NCBI GenBank assembly: GCA_025024175.1 | Contig: QCXZ01000137.1 | Coordinates: forward strand, 4,712,001 to 4,776,000 | DNA length: 64,000 bases | Source of the DNA: Rhyzopertha dominica | Lineage: Eukaryota > Arthropoda > Insecta > Coleoptera > Bostrichidae | Reading direction: 5' to 3' | In this document: piece by piece, positions 23,108 to 35,274 of the stretch | Layout: each line of letters begins with the position of its first letter | Numbering within the stretch: position 1 is the stretch's first letter | The notes under the pieces: generated by a model | What the model was told of the DNA's origin: nothing | The model's input: the letters and a program-made list of their open reading frames with translations, nothing else | The model's database searches: none | Program-made: the position numbers and the translations under genes

Positions 23108-26100
23108 TATATGCATATCATAGCCACTTGTACAACTCATGCCCTTGACATTCCTCGTAGGTTAGGTTTTCTACCATTGATGCCACATTATGGTTTATTC
23201 TATAATTCCATAAATTTTTAAAGCTTTTGAGGGAAAAGTATATTTCTGAAAATTCCCTGTAAATGTAGGTGCCCAGAAATTGATAATACAGCAATAATTT
23301 ACTCCCTCCAGTACATCTTTCGATTCTTAAAGAGTATTCGTATTCACGCGACATTGCTCTTTGTAGCGGGTACCGTTTTCTCAGTATGTTCAGGTCAGGC
23401 AAACTCAGACCGTAATAAACAATAAAAACAGTTCGGTGCTAGCCCCCAATAAAGACATTTAGGACAGTGCCTATGATTCCAACTGTGCTGTGAAACGTGC
23501 CAGATGGGCCAGGACGCCAGTGAGGTATTTGCTTTTTCATAGTGTGCATATCGGTAAACCGCTCCGTCCGCTGCATCCCCGATAGACCATCGTAAGAACG
23601 TTAAAATAAATCTGTTCGTAGTAAACGTGTAGTTTCATTATAAACGCGTTAATAACTACACTCTTGATGATGACTATCACTAACATTTTATAATCACTTA
23701 TAATTAAATGATTCATTGTACATCCATTCATTTACTACCTAGATAGAATTTAAATAAGAAATTATTGAAAATGACGCCCGAACAATGGTCTGTTCAGTAT
23801 TATTTTTACAGCTTTTTATGCTAGAAAACGCGTCTACACACCCATCGCTACAAACAAAACCGTAAAATTTTGAACAACATTTAAATAAATCGGGTGTAAA
23901 ATGCGTTCTACACGATGCACTAGCCTCCACGGAGGGCATCGGAGAAGGAAAGCACAAATAAGTATAATAAAAATTTGCTATTTTCAACGAATTCAGATGG
24001 AATTGACCCTTATCGTTCCATTTAACAAGCTGGAAAACAACTGTTGCGTTTTTTATGTCTTAAATAAATAATTTTGGATTTCCAGCAGGATTGTCTATGT
24101 GGCATAGAACTTACAGCATTAAAAAATACAAAAATGTTATTGGTGTTATTAACACTTCATCAACAAAAACCTGGATTGGGTATAAAGAATTGTGTTTAAG
24201 GAATTTTAGAATAATTGGCAACGATGTCTAGGGATTTTCAATATTGCCTTTATGGTATCACTTTTTCAAAAATCTTATAGTTTTATACATCATAATAAAA
24301 CGGCGTTAATGTTGTTTCTTATTTTGGAAAAGAACGCAGTTGTAGATTTGATATGCACTAAAGTTTAAACACATTTTTATCGAGAAAACGTTAGCAGCGC
24401 AATGAATACGTGCATACATATAATGTAATGAAATATTGAATATTTATTTGACAAACTTGAAATAAATAAATAAATATTGTATATACAAATCATAACACAA
24501 TTCGGGTCAACAACGTTAAAAAATAAAAATGTAAGTCCAAATTTACGTACGTTTGGAGAGGTTTTTTCAACCAGCGAGAAAACTTGGCTCTTTTTTTTTT
24601 CAAACGCAAAAAAATACTCTGAATTTGGCACCTTATTATTAATCATTGACGCAAAATGAACAAAGATGTTTTTTCTAGGTCAGATTTAGTGCAAATACAC
24701 TAAATTGACAACATTGCTAACGCGATTAAATGGCTGTGTTGAATTTTGCATTGTATTTATACGAATAGTTTACCAATGGAGACATAATGTAGGTATAGGT
24801 ACCTAACAAAGAANTGCATNAGAGACAGTGTGACGAAACCAAACTTTGGTCAGCAGCGGCATGGAGATTGTACTACAGAGGTGCATGAATTTTGCTGTCG
24901 CTGTACCGCTCATACCTTAGAGAAATTGCGCATACGGGTAACTGTAACATTTGAATTTTAGAACATATGGCACCCAAGTTTTATACGCTTATATATTTAA
25001 AAAAAACCTGAATCTAATGACGTTTGGTAATTATATTTACGACACGCGATTATAATTATTAATAACCCGTAAAACGAGAAAGCGATTACTAAACAGCCAT
25101 AAACATATTCACATATGCTCTCGAAACCAAAATAATTTATTAACACCTAAAATCTCGTGCACTCAAGTAAAGACAGTAGCTATTTATCATTCACTGTTAA
25201 TTGAAATGTCTAATAATAGTCAAGATAAAATAAACATGAGGTGTCTGTTCTTTGTAAAATATTTTATACCGATGAATTACATTTTAGCGATTTATTGATT
25301 AGTGTTATCAGTGAATATGGAGTCAAATCACCTGTGAAAGTTATTATAGTTTATAGCAAGTGGCATATATGTGGGTTAAGGTACAAAGTAAACATATAAT
25401 GTAGGTAATATTAGAAGGTATCAACGTAAAATTGTTACTGAACTTGACCGTATATAATAATCATACTGATAAAACAATCCTCAAAGGTGTAATTACGTTC
25501 ATGATAAGTAAGTGAATTTTATCTCAAAGTAAATACCTACTTTTAAATTTAGGTATACTTATCCTAGCGGTAAAAGACGAACCTAATTCATCAGTATACC
25601 ACGCGTATACAATATAAGCGTGTGTTATTTGAACTGTAGGAAACGTGTTTTGAACGAGGAATGCAATTATTTATAAACCGCCTTTACTCCTGCGTACTTT
25701 ATTTTTAAACTCGCAGTTTAAAAATCGACCGCGTCTTGAAAATTATTTGGAAACTACTGATTACAACATAACCCGAGTTGAGAAAAAAATGATTTAGCGA
25801 CGTCAAAATCTAAAAGCAAACGATCTTAGTAAGTACGCGTCCTAATCTTCCCGACAAAACATGCGTAACAAACATCGTAAAAACTGACGTCCTGCCGAAG
25901 AGTTTGATAACTACAGGTGCAAATTTCTACATACTTAAGCCTATATGTACTCACAAAATACAACCATGTCGTCCAATTTAACTGTACGAGACCAATTTTT
26001 TAGAATTTTACTCTTCCTGGCTCCAGACCTGATGAACACTCAAAACAAACTAGATATTTGTTTTCGTTACCCAAACAACGCGTCTTTGGCGAATCCATTT

Positions 26101-26122
26101 TTGACTTGATTTGACGTTTCCG
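23108..26122. other. Intergenic DNA, no gene recognised
   Basis: AT-rich spacer between the receptor gene and the MPC1 locus. Ns at 24814 and 24820. The longer open frames (23118-23402, 23739-23987, 24377-24646, all minus) show no recognisable motif, and no splice-linked coding exons were seen. Confidence 0.45.
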
Positions 26123-26236
26123 TTACATATCTTGCAAATGATGGCGAATATACAACAGTGCGCCTACTAAAGCCGTTAGCGATATTCCGAACAGTGAAAA
26201 ATATATTACCAAAATCCAGAAAAGCACGCGATTCAT
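26123..26236 (-). CDS. Candidate 37-residue transmembrane micropeptide
   Basis: The ATG at 26236-26234 opens 37 codons ending in TAA at 26123. The peptide is Met-Asn-Arg, then a continuous hydrophobic stretch (LFWILVIYFSLFGISLTALV and a few more), then a basic/polar tail (RHHLQDM): the plan of a single-span membrane micropeptide. Upstream on the same strand lie two copies of AATTCCCGCG (26320-26355), E2F-like, and a GC-richer leader. It starts about 200 bp beyond the inferred MPC1 poly(A) site. Alternatively it is chance: a 79-codon frame overlaps it in another register. No homologue recognised. Confidence 0.3.
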   Translation of the reverse strand: MNRVLFWILVIYFSLFGISLTALVGALLYIRHHLQDM

Positions 26237-26309
26237 ATGACTGAAATTTTGTATATCTTTTAGTTACATTTTGTCGAAAACTGCAATGCCAGCTGCGCCG
26301 ACGCAATTG

Positions 26310-26360
26310 GCAATGCTGACGCGGGAATTTTCAATTTTGAATTGAATTTACGCGGGAATT
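26310..26360 (-). promoter_or_regulatory. Paired E2F-like sites (AATTCCCGCG x2)
   Basis: Two copies of ACGCGGGAATTTT in plus orientation, about 31 bp apart (26319-26331 and 26350-26362). The core GCGGGAA matches the E2F consensus. They stand between the MPC1 3' end and the candidate micropeptide and could mark a promoter reading leftwards. Confidence 0.4.
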
Positions 26361-26431
26361 TTGAAACTTAAAATGAGTTATGAAAACATGAAATAATACA
26401 GTAAAATAAACATACATTAATAAAAATAGGT

Positions 26432-26437
26432 TTTATT
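26432..26437 (-). terminator. Poly(A) signal of MPC1
   Basis: AATAAA on the minus strand, about 430 bp past the MPC1 stop codon, the first good candidate downstream. Confidence 0.5.
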
Positions 26438-26867
26438 TGTCACCAGTAATGTTTACAGATCACAGAAGTAACGAAATAAAATAAAAATTATTCCGCTATC
26501 TACATAGGTTTTTCTAAGATACAATAATAATTGTACTTTGTTCAAAATTGAGCATGCTAGCAAATACATGAAAAAAAAGGAAGAAACAGTTCATTGGCCA
26601 GCCAAAGACTGTTATTGTACCTCACTGCTCCATCAGCTTTCGATGTGTCAGATCACTTTTAAAATTGTACTAGCAATAAACGCTATCTATATTTAAAAAT
26701 TCCACACAGGATGTTAATTAAATATACATATTCCTGATAATATTAATAGCCCAGTGTTCACTTTTATAACTAAACTGACCCGGCAGTGAGTCTTCATATA
26801 ATTTGCCGTCCACAAATAACATATAGGTAATTCTTCTATTCATGGTCTTTTATCACTTCTACAACTT

Positions 26868-27337
26868 TTATTTTGATTTATCATCTTTCTTATGAGCCTC
26901 CTTTGCCTCTGCAGAACTGATATAATGGTAGTTTATAAATCTCGTCAACTGTATCAACTGGGCACCCTCATTTGTGAAATGACATGCGAACAGTAGCATA
27001 TTTCGAGGCTTAACTACCCAAGCAAACCTCATAAACATTGAAGAATAAATGCACAATGCTGTAATAAATGCACATTAGTGTTATGTAACACAACAATGTT
27101 ATCAATTTACCTAAAGTCATTTTGCCACTTATATATTTGGGGTCCTTGCCGAAATCTGCTATTGCTGCAAGAGGAATGCCCCAGTTTGCCACTGGACCCC
27201 AAAAGTGGGTGCTAAAAGAGACTTTTCATAAATGATTTGATCAACATTTATTTAAACAGTGCTTCTAACCTCATAAAATAGTCCCTCCACTCCTTACTTT
27301 TCATGATTTCCACCAATTTTTTGCCTACAGCTGACAT
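26868..27337 (-). CDS. Mpc1: Mitochondrial pyruvate carrier 1
   Basis: Subunit of the inner-membrane MPC1/MPC2 heterodimer that imports pyruvate into mitochondria. Three exons: 27337-27270 (ATG at 27337), 27211-27111, 27058-26868; 68, 101 and 191 nt join to 119 residues. The sequence shows the family signature: [17 protein letters not shown] at the N-terminal amphipathic helix, [20 protein letters not shown] in the first membrane helix, [20 protein letters not shown], then [20 protein letters not shown] in the later helices, and a Lys-rich tail (HKKDDKSK). Length is slightly above human MPC1 (109). The donor GTTAGA of intron 1 is weak but the frame is exact. Intact and presumably functional. 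Confidence 0.97.
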
Positions 27338-27859
27338 TTTTAATTTTTATATTCACTAAAGTCACAAAAATTCAAATCGTTCACAAAACAATTGCGTTTT
27401 AGTTTTCTCAACCTCCGATTAGACCACCTAACAGCACCTACAACAGTTACGTCTACGCGCTTACGCGTGTAGTATTTGAATGACTCGAGTTTTATAATAA
27501 AAGTGTTATATACCGTTTTTCACATAAGTTTGCAGTTACGCAATGATTTACTTGTTTTTATTGCCACCATAACATACCTAAGAGCAGACAATTCATTGGT
27601 GCAGAACGACTGTGACATTTCATTTATGTTGGTACTAGCGTCCATGGTTGTCGGATCTTTTGACACTGACACTGTCGATTGACATTTCACTTTGAATGTC
27701 AAAGCGTGTTTACAACAGTTTGTGTGATTTTGGTTTTTTGCTCTTATTACGGTTGCGTTAGCGTTTGTTCTGTAAAATCAGTTTTGTTTTAAAACTAGCC
27801 GTGGTCGGTTCGTGAGAACAACTTAAAACAAGCAGGTTTTCTGCTACGTGTGGAATAAC
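27338..27859. promoter_or_regulatory. MPC1 upstream region
   Basis: Short spacer between the MPC1 start codon and a transposase pseudogene on the opposite strand. A GC-richer segment around 27420-27480 (TACGTCTACGCGCTTACGCG) is the likely promoter. Open frames on both strands at 27476-27702 mirror each other and show no domain. Confidence 0.4.
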
Positions 27860-28788
27860 ATGCCAAAACCGTTAAGCAGCAGAGCCAAGGAAATGTTTCC
27901 TTCTTTGATCTCTTTGAGAAGGAGCTAGAGAATGGGGGACCATTACTGCCACTGCAGTCTGTTAGAGAAGTAAGTATACAATGATTGTTTTTTGCACAGT
28001 ACAAAATACCTAACCTACAAATCTACATTGAAATTTGTAGCATGTGGCAAACTCATTAGACTTAAGTTTGTCTACTGTAAACCATTTGTAAGCGAGCGTG
28101 AGAAGTGGAAAGCCAGTGTGCAGTCCAAAAAAGAAACGACTAAGAGCAAGTCCCATCACTAACTTGTCTTCGTCTCAGCAGGTTGCAATTCGTGATGTCA
28201 TATACGATATGTACAAAGAAAGTAAGTTATCAAGGTCAGCACTTAGAACATTATTATTAATGTGTTTTATATTTTAGAAGTAAACATAACCTTATCTACT
28301 CTTTCCATAAAACTGAAAGAAAAGCAACTATTTATTGGGAGCAAATCATCACTGTGGAAGTTAATAATTTCCATGGGCTTCAAATACAAAAAAGATGACC
28401 CCCCGCGGTGGTTTAATGGAAATTAGTGACATTGCTTCAAAGCGCATACAGTTTTTGCACTCATATAAACAACTTCAAAGTCAAAATATGTACCAGTTTG
28501 TTTTCTTGGATGAAACATGGATATTCCAAGATGGGACACAAAAAACACAATACGCCATGGTGAAATAAACAGCGAAAATTTTCTCCGATGGTTTGAAGAG
28601 CAGTTAGTTAAAATTAGAGCAGCCATTCGTTATTGTTATGGATAATGCACCCTACCACAGTGTAGTCGAAAATAATTGACAAATGGTGGGCAAGGGAACA
28701 ACTGCTTGATGCCGAAGATATTGCTCAAGTTGTAATTAATGTAAATAGTGATGACAGTGAAAGTGAAGTACTTTTCAATAAAGCTTAA
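27860..28788 (+). pseudogene. Broken Tc1/IS630-type DDE transposase gene
   Basis: Fragments in order on the plus strand: MPKPLSSRAKEM at 27860, then after a frameshift FFDLFEKELENGGPLLPLQS; FVSEREKWKASVQSKKKRLR and ASPITNLSSSQQVAIRDVIY (28078-28210, helix-turn-helix region); KLKEKQLFIGSKSSLWKLII; YQFVFLDETWIFQDGTQKTQ (28490-28555, first catalytic Asp block, DETWI); NFLRWFEEQLVKI; FVIVMDNAPYHSV (28627-28665, second Asp block); and a tail WWAREQLLDAEDIAQVVINV ending at 28788. Several frameshifts and stops. GTAAGT...TTTTAG (28222-28277) and a possible second intron near 27970 suggest the source gene was spliced. Nonfunctional. Confidence 0.82.
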
Positions 28789-30190
28789 ACACAACCACAA
28801 AGTACAGCTTTGGAATGCATAAATTTATTATCCTGAAAATAGTTACCAAGTGAAGCAAAGCAGAGCTGAACACTACAATGTGTTCACAGATTAGGTTTCA
28901 GATACATATTTCGATTTAATAATTTCACTGCAAGAATGTATGTTTCTCTTAAAAAGTAAAATGTATCAAGTAATATTTATAGCAAAATTTACTCTAAACA
29001 TTATCTAGCGGATGTCTCCAAAAATAAAGTGTAAGCATCTCATATTAATCAGAATGAACACTGCCAACTACCGCTTCCACCCTGCTCTTCCATTAAAACA
29101 AAAAAAATAGCCACTGAGTGTTTTGCCAGCATATAACTTTTAATAATATGTATAAAAGAACATGTTCATAGACACTTTTTGGTTTGATGTAAAAGTTTGA
29201 TATTTGTTTGTTGGGGATGCAGTGCATGTCTTGCATTATGTCAACAAATAAAATTTGTTCAAAATATTCCACTTTTAAGATAACCAAATTAAAGTTTTAT
29301 TGTTTCTGATTCATAAAAGTTTTAAATCAAAACGATAGAAAAGTATACTCGTAGTAGGTATAGTATGATATCTGATTTTAAGTGTTTGGTCGATTAGGAT
29401 CTACAGGCATGGTGGTTGATATTTCAATTATTATCAATGTTTGATATTATACATTTCATGCAGTTGCCAGCTATTTTAACCCTATAATATTTCTATTAGC
29501 AGCTTTTGTAAGATTGGAATCTGATTGCTTTTGTATCTCAAACTACACAGTTGATGTCAAGACTAATATCTGCTAAAATGTGAAGCTTCTACAAAACAAG
29601 CTTGAAATTTGTTGTAGCAATACACAACACGATATCATAATTTCATATTTTGTGAATAGGTTTCATGTTATTGGGGATGCTGGACAGTGTTCACCATACA
29701 TTTGAGGCTGTGGTATTCACAAAGTTTGTTAATACTGCTGAAACAATTTAACTCCCGCTATAAACAGCCCCTGTTAGTCACTCTCTTTATGTCAGTAGTT
29801 ATAAACATAACCTCAATTTGAATATATACGATACGACGTCGTGTTTCTGTTCTGTATTCTATAATTTTCAAGTAGAACTCCTTGTTGTGCATAGGATTTC
29901 TGAAATCTAAGAAACGTTTTAACATCAACACGCGTGCAGCAGGGTATCACAGGGTCACCGCAGTTTTACCCATTTATTTACAGTTAAGAGTTAAAATTTG
30001 CGAGGCAAATGGAGCAAATTAGGAATGTGGCAAGATGCAGCACACTAACTACCGCGATACACTGTGCTCCCATGAAATTGCACCATGACGTCTAAATATA
30101 AAATTTTACGCACTAAGCGATGCGGATTTGACAGATCAAATGTCAGTGTTAATTTGTGAGGTTAGTTTGCTTGTCAACTAGCGGTAAACC
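28789..30190. other. Intergenic spacer, no gene recognised
   Basis: AT-rich DNA between the transposase remnant and EED. The minus frame at 29093-29287 has no recognisable motif. Confidence 0.4.
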
Positions 30191-30250
30191 TGGCAACAAT
30201 GATAACAAGTGACATTATGACGTAACTGCAAACTTATATGAAAAAACGCA
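30130..30250. repeat. Dispersed repeat, copy 3 (partial)
   Basis: GGCAACAATGATAACAAGTG at about 30190, followed by TTATGACGTAACTGCAAACTT, matches the downstream block of the repeats at 6.9-7.3 kb and 11.5-12.0 kb. The TGTCAACT motif just before it also occurs in copy 1. Only part of the repeat is present. Confidence 0.5.
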
Positions 30251-30499
30251 TATGTTATCTGTCACTTTCAAACGACTTATTGACCTTGACTTGTATATAC
30301 CATTCGCTAGACGTGGACATGATTAACATTTATGCTAGTTGGAGCACTATGAAATTCAAATTTTTAATTAAACAGTAAATGCGTAATAAACTGAAAATTC
30401 TGCGTTACTGACTAAGTTATAGTCTAGTAAAAATGGAGCAATAAATTTACCGAAGTGGATTATTTATTACCGGGATAATTAATTATATTACTTATTATA

Positions 30500-30712
30500 T
30501 TATGTGCAATAACAATTTTTCACGTTCATATTCAGTGGTTGCATGTGGCAACGCTGAAATCACATCGAGCTGTCAATTGACCACCGCAGTAATGTCAAAA
30601 TTCAAAAAATTCTAGCCAATAACGAAAGAGGCGCGGCGACGACTGTTGATAGGCGGATGTAGGTTAAATTTATTCGATTTTTTTGTACTGCTTGTCTGCT
30701 GTGATATTAATT
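30500..30712 (+). promoter_or_regulatory. EED promoter and 5' UTR region
   Basis: A GC-richer stretch at 30570-30660 (GAGGCGCGGCGACGACTG) immediately precedes the EED start codon at 30713. No TATA box; consistent with a housekeeping promoter. Start site inferred only from composition. Confidence 0.4.
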
Positions 30713-33464
30713 ATGAAAGAAAAGGCACTAAAAAGTAACATTAGCACCGACGTTTCTAATTCGAATTTAACTGAAGAATCAGGAGATGAAGGGGTACGAT
30801 CCCCATCACAAGTGATTTCTTTGTGTATTCTTGTAATTCCTTGTAGGATGACACATCCAGTGTTGGAAGTACATCAACCACAGACAATACCTCCCGCAGT
30901 GCAACCCCAACTAACAGGGTTAGAAAAGGTAGACGTGGCAAAAAGAAGTTTAATTCATCAAAAAATTTAAAACCCATTTATAAGTTCACGTGAGTTACTG
31001 CTACGAGTGCTCCTGTTGTATGGATTAGTAAACGGTTTTTGCATTTGCAGATGTAGCATTAAAGAAGATCATGGCCAACCTTTGTTTGGTGCTCAATTTA
31101 ACCATTGCTTGAAAGAAGGACAGCCGTTGATTTTTGCTGCAGTTGGTAGCAATCGAGTGTCTATTTATGAGTGTCCGGAAGGAAACGGGATTAAATTGCT
31201 ACAATGCTACTCTGATCCAGATGTATCCTTTTCTACATAATTATAATAATGTTTTGTGTGTAGTAAATTTCACTACATCTATCTTGGTGTTGTTTTTCAA
31301 AAGTTATCTGAGCAAATGTATTTCAATNCTTGCTTGGACTGTTTCTCACACTAAAATCGAATGTTGATACTTCTCAAATGACATGGAGGTTCGATGATTG
31401 TAGTAAAAAATGCTATTGAATTTATAGTGAGGGAGGACTTGTGCTCACTATCTCTTGAAGCTCAATACATTATTATTATTAAATTTGATGTTTTCCTTAA
31501 CAAGAAACCAGCTAGATGAAAATTATTACACTTGCGCGTGGTCTTATGATGAAGATTCCGGTAAGCCATTTTTGGCCGTGGCCGGGTCTCGTGGCATCGT
31601 CCGCATATTGAATCCTGCCACTATGAGTTGCATTCGTCATTACATCGGACACGGGCACGCCATAAATGAACTGAAGTTTCATCCACGAGATCCTAACTTG
31701 TTGTTGTCCGTATCGAAAGATCACGCTTTAAGGCTGTGGAATATCAAAACGGATGTTTGTATTGCAATTTTTGGAGGGGTCGAGGGCCACAGAGACGAAG
31801 TCCTTAGTGCTGTACGGCGTTTTATTACTCCGTTTGACTTCATTGTAACCTGTGCTTTTAGGACTTCGATTTGTGCGGGAATCGGATAATGTCTTGTGGA
31901 ATGGATCATTCGCTTAAACTGTGGAGGTTGGATAAGGAAAGCATGAACGAAGCTATCAAGCAGTCGTATCAGTGGGTAGCTAGTAGGAGCGTCCGACCGT
32001 TTGACTCGTTAAAGGAACATTTTCCCGACTTTTCTACTCGTGATATTCACAGGTAATAATCCTAATTCATTGAGTTATCTATCAAAATTGTTTTTTTGCT
32101 ATTTAAGACATTATTTTCATATATTTTCTGTTGTTGCTCATTATTATTGTTATTTCCAAATAGCTACATTGTTAAAAATTGCCGATAACACACATACACA
32201 AAACAAAACTATGAAAAATCAAATTACCATCCACCAGTAATTCATTTTTTATACCCACAGGTAAAAATTTAAATACAAATACAAGTGTCTTAAATTTTAG
32301 TTTTAAAGAACCACTTTATGTTATTACAGTCACCAGCACGAAAAATGGAGCACTTGCATTTTTAGTTTAATCTTAAATTTTCATTGGTTAATGAAACTTT
32401 ATTAGCTTTATCCTTAAAATATTTTGTGAACAAACAAAACAATTTGAAGTCATATTCAAAAGCAATTAAGCATTTATTAAAAAAAAAACATACTAAAAAC
32501 TTGAAGCAATTTTTATGTTCAAAGGTCGCTAAGGATATTTTTTTATTATTGTTTGGCAAGTTGAAAGTCCTGAAACAACGGTAATAAAGTTCATGATAAT
32601 CACTTTATTCTAGAAATTGTTTTTAATGGAACAGCCGGTAAATATTTATGGAATTTAATTCTCTTTCTACAAATGCATATATCAGCAGGATAGTGCATGT
32701 GTCCATAATGCTATACTTGTAAGGGAAATGCAAAATTTTTAGAAATCCGTGGAATGACACAAATTGTTCCCTTCAAGAACACCAGACTGTTAAATTGCCT
32801 GTTAAATTTTTATTTTTGAAGTTACTTGAAAAACAGCCTTTATAAATTGTACTCGAGTAATATAAAGCAGTTTATAAACGCTGCCAAAGCTCAACTTATA
32901 ATAAAAACGTAAGACAATAATGTCGAAATCGTCTGTTGTGAAATTAATAAAATCCTCAATGTTTTTATATCACGAAACTTGAATATTCTTCCAGGAACTA
33001 TGTAGACTGCGTTCGGTGGTACGGAGACTTTGTGCTGAGCAAATCCTGCGAGAACTGCATTGTGTGCTGGAAACCTGGAAGACTGGAAGATGAAAATCTG
33101 AGACCGGGTGATACAACTGCCACCGTTATTCACCGTTTCGATTACAAAGAATGTGAAATTTGGTTCGTCCGTTTCACCATGGATTTTTGGCAAAAAGTAA
33201 TAACACTTCAATCTCTCAAAACCCAAAAATTATTTTTTTATTGCTAACAAAGCTGTTTTTCAGATCTTGGCACTGGGCAATCAAACGGGCAAAGTGTTTG
33301 TTTGGGATTTGGATGTGGCCGACCCAGGACAAGCCCGTTGTTTCACCCTTCAACACCCCAGATGTAACACTGCCATCCGTCAGACTAGTCTGAGCAGAGA
33401 TGCCTCAGTATTACTTTGTGTTTGTGATGACGGTACCATCTGGCGATGGGATAAGTGTGCGTAG
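30713..33464 (+). CDS. esc: Polycomb protein EED / extra sexcombs
   Basis: WD40 beta-propeller subunit of PRC2 that binds H3K27me3 and stimulates the E(z) methyltransferase. Seven exons: 30713-30793, 30847-30989, 31051-31222, 31512-31811, 31862-32052, 32995-33196, 33264-33464; total 1290 nt, 429 residues, close to human EED (441). The first 75 residues are a Ser/Thr- and basic-rich tail ([10 protein letters not shown]). Propeller motifs include [97 protein letters not shown] and TIWRWDK at the end. Predicted aromatic-cage positions by family alignment: F87, Y138, W352, F353. Exon phases fit; the donor after DPD (GTATCC) is weak. Confidence 0.97.
32053..32994 (+). other. EED intron 5
   Basis: 942-bp AT-rich intron, donor GTAATA, acceptor TTCTTCCAG. 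No nested feature seen. Opposite-strand frames at 32362-32584 mirror each other in low-complexity sequence. Confidence 0.55.
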
Positions 33465-33505
33465 TTTAGATTTTAATGCTGTCGTTGTGTTCATTTTTTA
33501 TATAC

Positions 33506-33511
33506 AATAAA
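33506..33511 (+). terminator. EED poly(A) signal
   Basis: AATAAA 42 bp after the stop codon, followed by GT-rich sequence, giving a very short 3' UTR. Confidence 0.65.
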
Positions 33512-35274
33512 ATGTTTCCGTAATACCGTTTGGGTTTTAACATTCCTGGTAGGATGTGATCTTTTCATTCCTTTTCCTATTGAACAAGGTATTGTAAAAA
33601 ATTTCAGCAAATTTGGGATGGATTTGAATAATGTTAAAGTGTGTTATGGTGTCACATGAATATTATCAACTTTTGTGACAATCTACAAAAAATTTATTTT
33701 CATCATCGTATTATGAGTTCTTTGAAATTACACTGCATTTCTATTTTTGAATAAAATATACATTGACAGAGACACTATGGGAATTATTTTTTCTACTTAG
33801 GCTAGCGGAAATTAAGCTTGTATTATTAATCATTACCATAGTTCACTTTTTTTAAGTATTGTAATGTAATACACACTTAAATGATAGGTTTTATGATATT
33901 TTTATTTAAAGTTTTATTTATTTACATTGTTGGTAGAAAGAATCATAAAACACTAATTTTGTTGTTTAAGAGCTTTTATGTGTTTTATGATAAAAAATAA
34001 CAAATGAATTAGGTTTTGCTATCACTTTCTATTTAATTTTTTTTATTTCTGTATGCATAAATACTATATTCATAATCAATATCAACATTCAAAATTTTGG
34101 TTTGAAGACTTCCGTGGTTGTTGTCGATGACATGTTGTTTTCCAGGCTAGTTCCAACGTTTATATCGGTATCGAAAATATACGTGACATATACAAAGTTG
34201 TCTTATAACCCCTCATGTTTGACAGTTATCGAACGTTATTTAATTTTTTTCTAGTATCAGGTTGCACCTTTTGCATTTATTTTATATGTAATTATACTGT
34301 TGAATTATTAATCGAAAAAACACTATTGTCGAAATTGACACATTCGACAACTGATTTTTTTTAAATCCAATTGCAACACCCTGTACCTATATCAAAAACA
34401 AAGCGTTTTCGGAAATTTATTTTAATCGAAAAATTTTAAAATTGCATTTTCTATCACCTGTCAAACTTTTGTAAAACCCAACAATTTTTCGTTTCTAAAT
34501 ATCTCGCTTGGGTATCTAGATACAAAAGAAATGAGTAGACATTTTTCATAGATATTTCTATTTGAATCCAGTGGCATACTCAGAATTTTTTTTAGGGAAT
34601 CACATTTTTGAGATATAACACAAACTTGCATTTTTTTAATGAAGACCATAGTTGGACTATACCAAAATTAATAAAGATCTTAATCAGAAAAATAGGTCTT
34701 TTCAACCATAGCAAAACAGACAACAGTTTCCATTAAAAAAATTCAGGATTGTGTTATATCTCAAAAACATGACCACCTAAAAAAATTCTGAGTACGGCAC
34801 TGGATTCAAAATAGAAATATCTATCAAAAACGTCTTCACGGTTTTTTGTTTTAAAAAAGTTGGCTATAGCTTTAAAACAAATTGGCAGCATCTATTATTT
34901 ATTACTAATTTAATTCAAACAGGAAAGTTGAATTTTACCAATTTTTTACTAATGTTAAGAATTACATTAAAAAATCTAATATCAACGGCGTAATTAAGTT
35001 TCAAATACTTGTAGAAAAAAATCCATTTGTAGAAATTATTAGTACCCAATTCATCTTCGCAAAAGAAATGGAATGTTTCAAAATGTAATGATTATACATC
35101 ATAATACTTAAAGAAAAACAAGCATTCAACATAAAATTACAGAGATTATCTTGAAAAAATGAAATTATTTATGGTTTGAGGTAACTAATAACACAGAAGA
35201 TAATATAGTACTAGAGTTCATTTATGTGAAATAAATACAATTGACTAAAACTGTACAATAACTATCAACATCAT
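33512..35274. other. Spacer between convergent EED and NDUFAF4
   Basis: AT-rich spacer between two convergent genes. It contains the inverted-repeat element at about 34370-34880; the rest shows no coding or structural signal. The NDUFAF4 3' UTR must end in here, but no clear poly(A) signal lies close to its stop codon. Confidence 0.45.
34370..34880. mobile_element. Palindromic MITE-like element (degraded)
   Basis: Inverted arms about 34510-34650 and 34740-34880 share ATAGATATTTCTATTT, GAATCCAGTG, AGAATTTTTTT and GAGATATAACACAA in opposite orientation around a loop near 34700. The part at 34373-34470 (CAACACCCTGTA... GCGTTTTCGG...CACCTGTCAAAC) resembles 22990-23090 inside the 911-bp MITE, so the two belong to related families. 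The outer boundary is unclear. Confidence 0.65.
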
